Below are positions 44,151 through 54,065 of a DNA stretch of 64,000 nucleotides, piece after piece. Each line of letters starts with the position of its first letter. The first letter of the stretch is position 1. The translations under genes were made by a program, and so were the position numbers. Location: contig CAKTUD010000002.1 in NCBI GenBank assembly GCA_934617425.1, positions 1 through 64,000 of the forward strand, read 5' to 3'. Below the pieces are notes generated by a model. It worked only from the letters and a program-made list of their open reading frames with translations. It was not told the DNA's origin and did no database searches. This stretch comes from an uncultured Eggerthellaceae bacterium. Its GTDB lineage: Bacteria > Actinomycetota > Coriobacteriia > Coriobacteriales > Eggerthellaceae.

Positions 44151-44185
44151 GCAGCCTGCAAGCCAAAAGCGGGCTGCGTTTATTT
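44151..44185 (+). terminator. Terminator-like hairpin between tgt and secDF
   Basis: Stem GCAGCC / GGCTGC (44151-44156, 44172-44177), loop rich in A, followed by GTTTATTTG. It could end tgt transcription or act as an attenuator for secDF. Confidence 0.55.
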
Positions 44186-44196
44186 GTAGGCGTATT

Positions 44197-44223
44197 GCTT
44201 GGTCGAGCTTTGATCGGCCAAGC
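44197..44223 (+). promoter_or_regulatory. Hairpin abutting the secDF ribosome-binding site
   Basis: 10-bp stem (GCTTGG then UCGA pairing with UCG-G-CCAAGC; one G-U pair) with a 7-nt loop. The 3' arm ends one base before GGAG (44224-44227), so the structure could influence access to the Shine-Dalgarno. Confidence 0.5.
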
Positions 44224-44239
44224 GGAGATTGGTGTTCAA

Positions 44240-47005
44240 ATGGCACAAGCTAAAACCAAGAAGAAAAAGGCGACGGGTTCGAACGATCGCCGCAACATAT
44301 GGCTGCTTGTCATCACCACCGTTTTGCTGGTGGTGTCGGTGGCTTTGTTCATGCCTCCCGACAAGAAAATCAATCAGGGTCTTGATATCCAGGGCGGCTT
44401 GTCAGTCGTTCTTACGGCTTCCACCACCGACGGCAGCGACATTACCGATTCGGACATGGAAACGTCGCGTGCCATCATCGAGAACCGTGTGAATGCGCTG
44501 GGTGCTTCCGAAGCAGTGGTGCAAACTCAGGGGAAAGATCAGATTTTGGTGCAAATCCCCGGCTTGTCTGACACCGAGGAAGCTTTGGCAACCATCGGTA
44601 AGACCGGCAAACTCGAGTTTGCGCGTCTCGACTCGTTTACCGACAGCGATGTGGTTACCAAGATAAACAATGGCGACTACGGCGACGAGGGAACCATCAC
44701 CGATTCGTTTGGCAACAAGCTTCCCTCGGGCCAAAAGCAGACGCTTGCTGTCGAAGAGGGCACCTACACCCCGCTTATCACTGGTGAAAATATCAAGAAT
44801 GTAACGGTCGACCGTGCAAGCGAAACTGCGAGCACTTACGCCGTGAACCTAACGCTCGACTCCGACGGGACCAAAGCATTCGCCGATGCGACTAAGGATC
44901 TTGCTTCGAGCAAGGGGAAGATCGTCATCATTCTCGATGGCGAGGTACAGAGCGCTCCGGCCGTGCAATCGGAGATTCTCACGGGGAATGTGTCCATCAC
45001 GGGTGGATACACCCAGGATCAGGCGAGCAATCTGAAAACCATCCTCGAGTCGGGTTCGTTGCCGGTGAGCTTCTCGTTCTCGCAGAGCCAGGTAGTTGGT
45101 CCTACGCTCGGCCAAGATGCGCTTGGCTCGGGCGTCGTCGTGGCGCTTTTGGGCTTGCTGCTGGTGATGATCTACCTGTTGGTTTTCTATCGCGGCTTGG
45201 GCACGATCACTGCGGCGGCTATGGTCGTATTCGCCGTTTTCTATCTGGGGATTTTGGCCGGTCTTTCGCATTTCGGCTTGTTCAGCCTTTCGCTTTCGGG
45301 CGTCGCCGGCATTGTTCTCACCATCGGCATGGCGGCCGACTCGTCCGTTCTCACGGTTGAGCGCTTCCGCGAAGAGATTCGTATGGGACGCAGCGTACGT
45401 GCGGCTTCCATAACGGGCGTGCGCCACGCGATCCAGACTTCCATCGACGCCGACTTGGTCACGTTGGTGAGCGCGCTGTGCTTGTTCTTCTTAGCGTCGT
45501 CTTCGGTCAAGGGTTTCGGCCTCACGCTTGCGCTGGGCATTTTGTGCGACATCGTCATGATGCTTTTGTTCAAGGCTCCGCTTATCCGTTTGATTGCGCC
45601 GCGCTCTATCGCGAAGCATCCAGGATTTTGGGATATCAAAGACGGTCAGGTTGCAGCAGAGGTGTATGCCGACCTTGCAACGGTTGAGGGTGTTACCGCT
45701 GGTGAAGCGGAGATTGGCGAGGCCCTCGATCGCGAAGAGACGCGTCGGGTCGTCGAGGCTCGCGGCGGCGATACCGCTGCGGGGCTTCTCGAGCGTGTCC
45801 GCGGCGTGAAGGGCCGTTTCATCAAGCACGACATCAACTTCCTGGGCCATCGCAAGGTTTTGCTGGGGATATCGGCTGTATTAGTGGTTTTGTCGTTTGT
45901 CGTCGTGGGCGTGCGCGGGCTCGATTTCGGCATCGAGTTCGTGGGTGGCACTTCCATTGCCTTCCATGACACGGGGGATGTGACGATTGGGGAGATGCGT
46001 GCGGCCATGAACGAGGCGGGCGAGCCCGATGCCGTTATCCAGACCACGTTCTCCGATGGCGAAGAGGGCTTTTTGGTTCGCACCACTACGACCGATGCTC
46101 AAAGCGCTACGGCGACTGCAAACCAAGTTGCAAGCCAGCTGGGCTTCACCTCGGATGGTTTCGAGGTGACCACTATAGGTCCCGACTGGGGGTCGAGCGT
46201 CATCAATGCGTCGCTTATCGCGTTCTTGGTGTCGATTGCCCTGATCATCGTCTACATTGCTATCCGCTTTGAGTACAAGATGGGCTTTACCGCGGTCGTC
46301 GCCTTGCTGCATGACCTGATCATCGTTATGGGCGTATATGCGCTGGTCGGGCGCGAAGTCAACCCCAACACCATCGCCGCATTGCTCACTATCTTGGGTT
46401 ATTCGCTCTACGACACGGTGGTCGTGTTTCACCGCATCAACGACAATATGAGCGATCTTGGATTGAAGTGCTCCTTTATGACAATGGCGAACCACTCGAT
46501 CAATCAGGTTTTCATTCGTTCGCTTAACACCACGCTTACCTCGCTTATCCCGGTTGTCGCCATGCTTCTTTTCGGTGGCGAAACTTTGAAGGACTTTGCT
46601 TTCGCCATGGCAATCGGCCTGGTTGCGGGCGCGTATTCGTCCATCGCGGTCGCAAGCCCCCTGTTCGCCATGTGGAAGACGCGCGAGTCTCGTTATGCGA
46701 AACTGCAGAAACGTTTCCCCGATGTTGGTTCTTTCGAGTTCGATCGCTCGAATGGGAAAGCTGCTGCTTCGGTGGCCAACTCCCGCGCTGCTCGCGTTAA
46801 GAGCAATGCCGCGCAAAATGCCGGCTTGCTGGGTGTCTCGAACGCCTCTAAGGCCGAAGCTCCCACGAAGGCTGCGCAGCCCCCGCTTGATGCTCAGCCG
46901 GAAGACCCCGCTGTTTCGCCGGCTTTGAGCGATAATCAAAAAGAAGTCCCCGTGCATAACGACCATGCACGCGGCGGCAAGCGCAAGAACAAGAAGAGAA
47001 AGTAG
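44240..47005 (+). CDS. secDF: Fused protein-export membrane protein SecDF
   Basis: About 921 aa; SecD and SecF joined in one chain. The SecD half has GLDIQGGLSVVLTA and the periplasmic P1 region, six membrane helices and a linker (about 440-545); the SecF half starts near 565 (FGIEFVGGTSIAFHD) with six more helices. Uses the proton gradient to help release secreted proteins. The C-terminal 100 residues are Ala/Lys-rich and charged with a KRKNKKRK tail. ATG 44240 has GGAG about 12 nt upstream. DUF1292 gene follows after 6 nt. Confidence 0.95.
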   Translation: MAQAKTKKKKATGSNDRRNIWLLVITTVLLVVSVALFMPPDKKINQGLDIQGGLSVVLTASTTDGSDITDSDMETSRAIIENRVNALGASEAVVQTQGKDQILVQIPGLSDTEEALATIGKTGKLEFARLDSFTDSDVVTKINNGDYGDEGTITDSFGNKLPSGQKQTLAVEEGTYTPLITGENIKNVTVDRASETASTYAVNLTLDSDGTKAFADATKDLASSKGKIVIILDGEVQSAPAVQSEILTGNVSITGGYTQDQASNLKTILESGSLPVSFSFSQSQVVGPTLGQDALGSGVVVALLGLLLVMIYLLVFYRGLGTITAAAMVVFAVFYLGILAGLSHFGLFSLSLSGVAGIVLTIGMAADSSVLTVERFREEIRMGRSVRAASITGVRHAIQTSIDADLVTLVSALCLFFLASSSVKGFGLTLALGILCDIVMMLLFKAPLIRLIAPRSIAKHPGFWDIKDGQVAAEVYADLATVEGVTAGEAEIGEALDREETRRVVEARGGDTAAGLLERVRGVKGRFIKHDINFLGHRKVLLGISAVLVVLSFVVVGVRGLDFGIEFVGGTSIAFHDTGDVTIGEMRAAMNEAGEPDAVIQTTFSDGEEGFLVRTTTTDAQSATATANQVASQLGFTSDGFEVTTIGPDWGSSVINASLIAFLVSIALIIVYIAIRFEYKMGFTAVVALLHDLIIVMGVYALVGREVNPNTIAALLTILGYSLYDTVVVFHRINDNMSDLGLKCSFMTMANHSINQVFIRSLNTTLTSLIPVVAMLLFGGETLKDFAFAMAIGLVAGAYSSIAVASPLFAMWKTRESRYAKLQKRFPDVGSFEFDRSNGKAAASVANSRAARVKSNAAQNAGLLGVSNASKAEAPTKAAQPPLDAQPEDPAVSPALSDNQKEVPVHNDHARGGKRKNKKRK

Positions 47006-47011
47006 GCAGCC

Positions 47012-47332
47012 ATGCGTGAAGGAAGCGCCCCCAATTTCGCTCCGCCAACCGAGGAAGGCGTGATGCTTGCCCTCGAAGACGAGAACGGCGATGTCACCAA
47101 CATGGAGTTTCTTGGGCTTGTGATCCACAACGATCGCAGCTACGGTTTCTTTTTTCCCGTGAGCGAAGACGAGCCTGCTCTTTCTTCGGGCGAGGTGGTT
47201 ATCCTCGAGGTGACCGAGCTCGACGACGATGGGCAGCCGCAAGCCTTCGAGCTGGTTGACGATGAGGCAATAGCTGAAGAGGTTTATCAGGACTTCAAGA
47301 TCGCCGCGAAAGATCTTTACGATTTCGCATAG
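47012..47332 (+). CDS. DUF1292-family protein
   Basis: 106 aa, strongly acidic, pattern of the DUF1292 family (YrzB-like): beta-strand-rich start (VMLALEDENGDVTNMEFLG) and ILEVTELDDDGQPQAFELVDDE. Cytosolic; function unknown. Six nt after secDF, so co-transcribed. Confidence 0.8.
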   Translation: MREGSAPNFAPPTEEGVMLALEDENGDVTNMEFLGLVIHNDRSYGFFFPVSEDEPALSSGEVVILEVTELDDDGQPQAFELVDDEAIAEEVYQDFKIAAKDLYDFA

Positions 47333-47354
47333 ATTCGTATAAATTATTGCAGTT

Positions 47355-47381
47355 GCGGCCGGGATTCCCGGCCGCTTTTTG
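47355..47381 (+). terminator. Terminator of secDF-DUF1292
   Basis: 9-bp stem GCGGCCGGG / CCCGGCCGC, 3-nt loop, then TTTTTG. Confidence 0.9.
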
Positions 47382-47418
47382 TTAGCGACGGTGCGCGCAG
47401 CTGCGGCGGTGCGCTTGG

Positions 47419-47431
47419 TACAATGATGACA
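47419..47431 (+). promoter_or_regulatory. Promoter giving a probably leaderless addB transcript
   Basis: TACAAT (47419-47424) ends 7 nt before the ATG at 47431, and no Shine-Dalgarno is visible in between. Transcription would begin at or next to the A of the start codon. The -35 region is weak. Confidence 0.45.
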
Positions 47432-50211
47432 TGGTTATCGAAGAACAACAACAATTAGCTGCGTCTTCCGCGTTAAGCGATTTCGACGTGGTGCTCTTGC
47501 CGACCTTCGAGGAGGTCGATGAATATCGCCGCCGTCATGCTGGGCGAAGCCTTTTCGCGGTTTCCGTGACCACGTTTGGTGATTGGGTTTCCGGCTTATG
47601 GGAGCTTTATGGCGATGGGCGCACGCTGATCGGTGCTGCGGAACGAGAAGTTGCCATGAAGGCTGTTCTCGATGGCGCGGAATCGTTTGACGGGCTGCGC
47701 TCGCCGGGCTTTGTGAAGCTCGCTGCGAAAATGGCCCAAATGGGTGCCGGCTTGCCTGATCTCGAGGAAGCCCTTGCTGCCGCTCGTGCGGGGGCAAGGG
47801 GGTTTGCCAGTCTCTCGGAAAACGAAATGAAGCTGCTGCGACTCGTTGCCGTTTATTTTGATTCCATATCAGACCACGGCTTCGTCGAGCAAGGCGCTGC
47901 GTTGTCGCATTTGGCGCGCGCGGCCGTTTTTCAGCGCCCTCTCAACGTGCTTTTGCAGGGCTTTGAGCCTCTTAGCTGGCAACAGCGTGCGTTTTTTGAA
48001 AAATGCGAAAACCTACGTGTGACCGTTCGCGTCGCTTCGGGAAGCGAAGGGGTGAAGCCCCAGCATGTGAGGTGCTCGGTTGATTTCGCTTGCGCTTCGG
48101 GCCGGTATGCCGAGCCTGCTTTGATTGCGGATATCGTCCGTGATCGTTTTGATCAAGGTCCGATTGCCATCGCGTGCGTCGATCCAACTTCTCTTTATGA
48201 TGAGATTGCCCCTGCTTTAGCGAAAGAGGGGATTTGCTGTGAGATGAAGGCGCGCAAGCCTTTTGCCCAGACCGTTTTCGGCAAGGCGTACATGGCGATG
48301 TCGCACTGCCTTTATGATGAACCTTGGGATTTCGCGCGTCTTGCCGATGTTTTGCTGTCTCCTTTTTCAGGGGCGGGAATGGTTGCAGCGCACGAGCTTT
48401 CAGCGCGACTTGCGCAGGACCGTCTGGCGGAAAAAGAAGAATATCTTTCGTTTACTCGTGCATCGTTCGAGGCTCTTTCGCAACTCGAAGAGCTTGCGAG
48501 CGACCCCGAGGCCGACATCTTGCTTGGTGCGTTCGGCGATATGGTTGCCGCGCATGTCGATTGGAGCGAATCGTTTCGTTGCGAGCAACAGGCGGCGATC
48601 GATCTGCTTCGCCGGGTGAGCGATGCTGCTCGTCGATTCGGTTTAGATGCGGCTGCTTGCGTTGGCATTCTCGATTCGAGTAGTGCCGCGATTTCTCGAA
48701 AGTCGCTCGCTGCGACTCCGGCGACGGTCTTCATCGGCACCCAAGCGTTCATTGCGCAATTTGCTGAAAAATCGATGAGCACGCTGATTCTCGCCAATAT
48801 GAACAGCGCCGATTATCCCGTTGCCGACAAAGACGATGCTGCGTCGGTCCTTTTCGAAAAGCTTGGCTACGCGCCGGTGGATAGTGCGCTTGCCGCCGCG
48901 CGAAGGCGCTTTCGCGCGCTGCAGCAAGTGCCCACCACCCATTTGGTGATCGAGCGGGCAACGCACGATGTCAACGCCGAAGAAACATATCCATGCGTTG
49001 TTCTGGAAGAATTCATCGATGCTTGCAAGGAATCTTCTGTTGCTATTCGCGCAAGCGCTGAACGCGGCGAAGAAGAATTGTTCGCCAATGCGATTGCGGC
49101 ACCGAGCGGAGTTTTTCAGCGAGAGGGCGCTATCGTGCCCGATTCTGCAAGGCTTGCTCTTTCGCCGTCCAAACGCGACCTGATGCTTCTTGCACGATGC
49201 TCGAACGGTGCGCAATATATCGCGCCTTCGCCTTCGCAGATCGAGACGTATCTCGAATGCCCTCGCAAATGGTTCGTCGCAAATCGTCTGAACGCCCAGT
49301 CGAAGGGCGAGGAGTTCGGCGTATTGGAAAAGGGACTGTTCGCTCATTCCGTCCTCGAGCGATTCTATCGCGCCTTTCAGGAGGCGGGTTTCGTCAAGGT
49401 ACTGCCCGAAAACCTCGATGCGGCCCATGAGCTCATGGGCGCCGTTCTCGATGAACTTGTTGAGGAACAACTTGGAAAAGAACCTGGTTCCGGCCGTTTG
49501 GTTGCGGTTGGTCAGATTGAAGAACGATCTCTGGAGGCTTTCAAGAAGCAAATCGATTCATTCCTCGATTACGAGGCGACGCTGCTTCCTACGTTTGCTC
49601 CGCGTTATATGGAACTCAAAATCGGCCTGCCCGGAGAATCCGACATCTGCGTCGAATACGCGGGCGTCCAGCTGGTGGGCAAGGTGGACCGCATCGACGT
49701 CGATGCCAGGGGGAATGCGGTGATAATCGATTACAAAGGCAGCATCTCCTTTGGCTATGACATCGCGGGCAAAGATGCGCTATATGCCGGCAAGGTGCAG
49801 ACGCGTATTTACGCGCAGGCTGTCAAGCGAGCTTTAGGGCTCAATGTGGTTGGCGCGCTTTATGTTGGCTACGATAAGAAGCATGGCGTTTCAGGTGCTT
49901 ACGATCCTTGCGTTTTGGACACGATCCATTTGCCGCATATCAATCCTGAAAAATGCGCCTGCGCGCCGAAAAGCGCTGGCGAATTTTCCCCGGAGAGCTT
50001 CGCCGCGCCACCGGGTGTTTTAGGCCAGCTTCCTCAAACGCCCCTTCCGTCATTTGCCGAGCTTTCTTTCGCGGATATGCTCGACGCCACCGAGGTAGTA
50101 GTTGCTCGCGCAGTCGAGGGCATGCGTGTCGGCGAAATCGCCGCAGCACCCACGACGCAGGACGCTTGCCGCTATTGCCCCGATCTTAATTGCGCGAAAC
50201 GAGGTGCATAG
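47431..50211 (+). CDS. addB: AddB/RexB-type helicase-nuclease subunit, PD-(D/E)XK nuclease
   Basis: 926 aa. The C-terminal third holds a PD-(D/E)XK nuclease with GKVDRIDVDARGN and VIIDYKG, and a four-Cys cluster formed by Cys in YLECPRKW and three in CRYCPDLNC, the iron-sulfur staple of AddB. The N-terminal half resembles an inactive helicase; I see no Walker A GxGKT motif, so this AddB appears to lack ATP-binding. It is followed after 3 nt by addA. Together they process double-strand breaks for RecA. Confidence 0.85.
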   Translation: MVIEEQQQLAASSALSDFDVVLLPTFEEVDEYRRRHAGRSLFAVSVTTFGDWVSGLWELYGDGRTLIGAAEREVAMKAVLDGAESFDGLRSPGFVKLAAKMAQMGAGLPDLEEALAAARAGARGFASLSENEMKLLRLVAVYFDSISDHGFVEQGAALSHLARAAVFQRPLNVLLQGFEPLSWQQRAFFEKCENLRVTVRVASGSEGVKPQHVRCSVDFACASGRYAEPALIADIVRDRFDQGPIAIACVDPTSLYDEIAPALAKEGICCEMKARKPFAQTVFGKAYMAMSHCLYDEPWDFARLADVLLSPFSGAGMVAAHELSARLAQDRLAEKEEYLSFTRASFEALSQLEELASDPEADILLGAFGDMVAAHVDWSESFRCEQQAAIDLLRRVSDAARRFGLDAAACVGILDSSSAAISRKSLAATPATVFIGTQAFIAQFAEKSMSTLILANMNSADYPVADKDDAASVLFEKLGYAPVDSALAAARRRFRALQQVPTTHLVIERATHDVNAEETYPCVVLEEFIDACKESSVAIRASAERGEEELFANAIAAPSGVFQREGAIVPDSARLALSPSKRDLMLLARCSNGAQYIAPSPSQIETYLECPRKWFVANRLNAQSKGEEFGVLEKGLFAHSVLERFYRAFQEAGFVKVLPENLDAAHELMGAVLDELVEEQLGKEPGSGRLVAVGQIEERSLEAFKKQIDSFLDYEATLLPTFAPRYMELKIGLPGESDICVEYAGVQLVGKVDRIDVDARGNAVIIDYKGSISFGYDIAGKDALYAGKVQTRIYAQAVKRALGLNVVGALYVGYDKKHGVSGAYDPCVLDTIHLPHINPEKCACAPKSAGEFSPESFAAPPGVLGQLPQTPLPSFAELSFADMLDATEVVVARAVEGMRVGEIAAAPTTQDACRYCPDLNCAKRGA

Positions 50212-50214
50212 TCG

Positions 50215-53200
50215 ATGGCTCTCAAACCAGGGCAGGTCAAATGCATCAATACGCTCGATGAGCCGCTGGTGGTTGCCGCTGGCGCTGGCTCGGGAAAGAC
50301 GTTCACGCTTACGCGGCGAATAGTCCATGCTCTCGAATCGGGCTATGTTGACGACATCGACCAGATTTTGGCCATCACGTTCACCAAAAAGTCTGCGGGC
50401 GAGTTGAAATCGCGCGTGAAGTCGTCGTTGCGTGGCGCTGGCATGGTCGATCAAGCTCTGAAAGTCGACGAGGCGTGGATATCGACCATTCATGGCATGT
50501 GCGCGCGCATTTTGCGTGCGCACGCCGTTCAGCTCGATATCGATCCGGCGTTTTCGGTAGTTGACGATGCGACGCTTAGGGACATGCGTTCTCGAGCGAT
50601 AGAAGCCGCGTTGGTCGAAGCGCGCGAGCAAAACGGCGAGGCGCTATCTAGGCTATTTGCCGAATACCAAAGCGCATCCCAGGCATCGTTTTCGGCTTCT
50701 TCGGTGCAAGATATGCTGGATGCCCTCGTGGTCAAGATGTCGTCTTTGCCGGACGGTGCAGATTCGCTGGCCGCTTTGCCCAAAACGATCGAGCCGGCGT
50801 TTGCGCTAAGCGAATTTGCGGCGACGATGGAGGCGATGCTTGGTTGGGCCGACCAACAAAAGGATTCCGCCAGCAAAGATTCTTTCACTGCTGCGGCAAC
50901 TGAAGCGCGGGATATGGCCCAAAAAGCGCTCGACGAGGGAAAGGTTGATTCTCAATCGGTTCTTGCAGTTATGTCGCTTGCTCCTTCGGGCGCCCGATTC
51001 GGATCGAAGGATTTTAAAGCCGCGGTGAAAAGCGCGGTTTCCGATTTGCGCATTTATGCGGCGGCTGTTCGCTTGTCTGCGGCAAAGCCCCAGCTGGAAA
51101 CATTGCTTGCACTGTCGCGCCGCGCGAGCGAGCTGCTTTTCGCGGCGAAGGCTCAAGCGGGGCTTTTGAGCAATGATGATCTGCTGATGAAAGCTTCTAA
51201 GGCTATTGTGGAGCACCCCGATATCGCTAGCCGCTATGAAGATAAATTCAAGCTGATCATGGTGGATGAGTTTCAGGACACCGATCAGATGCAGGTCGAT
51301 ATGATTAAGCTTTTGGCCGGTCCCGGCGCTAAGCGATTGTGCGTGGTGGGGGATGCGCAGCAGAGCATCTATCGGTTCCGTGGCGCCGACGTGTCTGTTT
51401 ATCGGAGCCATCTGTCCCAGGTTGAGCGCGAAAACGAGCAAGGTATCGTGCTCTTGCCCGACAATTTCCGCAGTCATCGAGATATCCTCTCGTTTGTCGA
51501 TAGGGTGTTCGAGCGCGATGCCATGTTTGGAAAGGAATTCATGTCGCTTTCGCCCTCGCGCGACGAGTCTGAGGTGAAGCGGCCGTTTATGGGGGAAGGT
51601 CCGCGCATTTTCGTGCAGCACGCTTCGTATCCTTCGTCTGGCGGCACGGAGCTTTTGCGCGAGAAGGCGGCGAAGGCGATAGCTCAACGCTTTGCGGAGT
51701 TTGCGCAAAAGGGCCATTCTGCGAGCGACATGGTGATTCTTTTGGGGACCATGTCGAACGCGGCGATATATGCCCAGGCTGTACGCGACGCAGGACTTCC
51801 CTGCGTCATATCGGGCGGCTCCGTTTTAAAGGATGCGCGTGAGACGGCGCTGGTTTGCTCCCTTTTGCAGTGGCTGGCTGATCCGCAGCAGACGGAACAG
51901 TTGTTCAATGCGCTTGCCGGCCCCTTGTTCGGTTTGGGCCCGGATGATTTGATCGCGCTCGCCACGCGCGAGGTGAAAGAGGGGACGTACGTGCGGCGCG
52001 ACCTCGATGCCGGGCTTGCCTTCTTCGCGCATGCGCTCTCGCAGGGCAATGATGCGTCTGCAAGCGTATCTCCCGAGTTGGCTTGTGCGGTTGATGTTTT
52101 GAGTCGCGCGCTTTCGCGCGTGGGAGTAGACGCTGCCGCCGATATATTGAGGGATGTCTTTGTCGAGTCGGGCTGGATTTCCCGTATGCAGCAGCAAGGC
52201 GAAGAAGGGCGCTCCAGCGTGGCAAACGTCTACAAACTCATACGTCTTGCACGTGAACAGGAACGTGCGGATTCGCTTGGCATCGTCTCGCTTGCTAAGC
52301 GCTTCAGTACCTCGATTGCGCAGACAGTGGAGGCACCGGGGGCTCTTTCGGTCTCGGGCGGGAATTTTGTGCGCATCATGACCATGCATGCTTCCAAAGG
52401 CCTAGAGTTCCCCATCGTCGCTGTGGCCGAAATGAAGTCGACGTCTCTTCGTCCGTCGCGTTTATCGCTCGACGTCGTGGACGGGCGTCTTTATGCTTCG
52501 CTTGATCTCGGCAACTCGGCCGACGGCCTTTCCGGGGTGGCGAAAATCGACAACGAGATGCTCGATTCGCTGCTCGACGAAGACCTTTCCGAAGACGACA
52601 TCCCCGTCAAGATGGCTGCATGCGACGATGCACTCGAGCTGCGCGCCCTGATGAGGGCGCGTGCGAGCATGGGCGATGCCGAGGAAGCAAAGCGCTTGCT
52701 CTACGTTGCTCTTACACGCGCAAAAGAAGCGCTTATCATATCCACTTTCGGCAACCGCACGAAGGATCGTCCAAACGGCGCCCCGAAAAACGTGTTCGCT
52801 TCAATCGGTCCGGCGCTTACTGGTGGCGAGGATTGGTTTGATCGAGGCGCAAGTTTGTTCGATTTCGGCGGCGAGCATCCGGCTTCCGTCAGCCATGTTG
52901 CGTTTAATGCCGATGGTTCGGAAGAAGGCGCTTTTGAGGAGGGAAACGGTTGCCTTGACGAAGATGCGCCCGCTTGCTCTGAAGGGAGTTCGCCTGGTCG
53001 TCCTGGCGAGGTCGATGCGCTCGACGTAACGAAACCCGCCGTGGGCTCTTCTAGCGAGGGTTTCGCCGTTCCCTTTATTGGGGACCGGTTTAAAACGGAC
53101 GACGTGGCTGCCGAAAGCGCGCATAAAGATATTTTCAGCTACTCGTCCGTGGCGGATGCCTCGCACGAAGGCGGCCTTCTCGAAGAGCTGGCAAGCCGTT

Positions 53201-54000
53201 TCATGGTTAAAACCGACGGCGGCGAGGTGTGCTGCGCTGCAGAGCGTGACGTTGGTGCAAATTGCGCCAACGAAATGATTTTTGCCGAAGGAATCGAGCC
53301 TGACGAGGCTGCGAACTGGCTTTCTTCCGATATGCGCGCAGCGGACGATAAAGCGACCGATTTAGGTACGGCGTTCCACCGTCTTGCTCAATACGCCGTC
53401 TGCACTCGAAAGCTCACGGGTGCGTTGGCGTATCCTCCAAAGGAGCGCGTGGCCGCCCTCGAGAAGGCGTGCCATCTTGGCGCTGAGGATTGCGCTCGTT
53501 TGCGGATTGCGCTCGAGCGTTGGTTTGCAAGCGATATCGTCCAGGCCATTGCCTCGAGAGCGACGCTTATGGCGGAAGTTCCCTTTTTCGTGGATTTACC
53601 CGTGGGGAAAGATCATTCGGAGGGAATCCACATGCCCGGGCGCGCAACTGAGCATGTGTTCCTTGAGGGAGAGATCGACCTTTTAGCCTGCGACGCTGCG
53701 GCGCATACAGGCTCTTTCGAGGGTGCTACGGCTTATGTTGTCGATTACAAGACCGGTGGTTTTTCGACGCAAGATGTTCGTCAGCTCGCTCTCAAGCACG
53801 TTCTGCAAGCATCGTGCTATGCCTACGCTTTGATTCGCCAAGGATTTGCGGCCGTCGAGGCAACTTTCGTTCGCGTGGAGCAACGAAGCGCTGCTGACCC
53901 CGATCAGCCTCAAAGCATCGTATATCGCTTTGCCGCAAAAGATAAGGCTTTTCTCGAGCAGGCGATTCTTCAAGCGTATCGCCAGACCGCGCGCGCATAG
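50215..54000 (+). CDS. addA: AddA/RecB-type helicase-nuclease subunit
   Basis: 1,261 aa superfamily I helicase. Motif I AAGAGSGKT, II VDEFQDTD, III GDAQQSIYRFRGAD, V TMHASKGLEFPIV, VI LYVALTRAKEAL. A C-terminal PD-(D/E)XK nuclease has LGTAFHRLAQ, EGEIDLL and VVDYKTGG. A 200-residue acidic, Gly/Ser-rich segment lies between motif VI and the nuclease (about 860-1060), longer than I would expect. Start codon 3 nt after addB with GAGGTG upstream. Unwinds and degrades broken ends. Confidence 0.93.
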   Translation: MALKPGQVKCINTLDEPLVVAAGAGSGKTFTLTRRIVHALESGYVDDIDQILAITFTKKSAGELKSRVKSSLRGAGMVDQALKVDEAWISTIHGMCARILRAHAVQLDIDPAFSVVDDATLRDMRSRAIEAALVEAREQNGEALSRLFAEYQSASQASFSASSVQDMLDALVVKMSSLPDGADSLAALPKTIEPAFALSEFAATMEAMLGWADQQKDSASKDSFTAAATEARDMAQKALDEGKVDSQSVLAVMSLAPSGARFGSKDFKAAVKSAVSDLRIYAAAVRLSAAKPQLETLLALSRRASELLFAAKAQAGLLSNDDLLMKASKAIVEHPDIASRYEDKFKLIMVDEFQDTDQMQVDMIKLLAGPGAKRLCVVGDAQQSIYRFRGADVSVYRSHLSQVERENEQGIVLLPDNFRSHRDILSFVDRVFERDAMFGKEFMSLSPSRDESEVKRPFMGEGPRIFVQHASYPSSGGTELLREKAAKAIAQRFAEFAQKGHSASDMVILLGTMSNAAIYAQAVRDAGLPCVISGGSVLKDARETALVCSLLQWLADPQQTEQLFNALAGPLFGLGPDDLIALATREVKEGTYVRRDLDAGLAFFAHALSQGNDASASVSPELACAVDVLSRALSRVGVDAAADILRDVFVESGWISRMQQQGEEGRSSVANVYKLIRLAREQERADSLGIVSLAKRFSTSIAQTVEAPGALSVSGGNFVRIMTMHASKGLEFPIVAVAEMKSTSLRPSRLSLDVVDGRLYASLDLGNSADGLSGVAKIDNEMLDSLLDEDLSEDDIPVKMAACDDALELRALMRARASMGDAEEAKRLLYVALTRAKEALIISTFGNRTKDRPNGAPKNVFASIGPALTGGEDWFDRGASLFDFGGEHPASVSHVAFNADGSEEGAFEEGNGCLDEDAPACSEGSSPGRPGEVDALDVTKPAVGSSSEGFAVPFIGDRFKTDDVAAESAHKDIFSYSSVADASHEGGLLEELASRFMVKTDGGEVCCAAERDVGANCANEMIFAEGIEPDEAANWLSSDMRAADDKATDLGTAFHRLAQYAVCTRKLTGALAYPPKERVAALEKACHLGAEDCARLRIALERWFASDIVQAIASRATLMAEVPFFVDLPVGKDHSEGIHMPGRATEHVFLEGEIDLLACDAAAHTGSFEGATAYVVDYKTGGFSTQDVRQLALKHVLQASCYAYALIRQGFAAVEATFVRVEQRSAADPDQPQSIVYRFAAKDKAFLEQAILQAYRQTARA

Positions 54001-54004
54001 CAAA

Positions 54005-54045
54005 CGAAAGCGGGCCCGCATCGTCACGTCGCGGGCCCGCTTTCG
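54005..54045. terminator. Bidirectional terminator between addA and the HCP-like gene
   Basis: Perfect 15-bp arms CGAAAGCGGGCCCGC / GCGGGCCCGCTTTCG with an 11-nt loop. Both strands have short T-rich or TTTCG tracts; it sits exactly between convergent genes. Confidence 0.8.
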
Positions 54046-54065
54046 ATATATGATGGAAGCAAACG

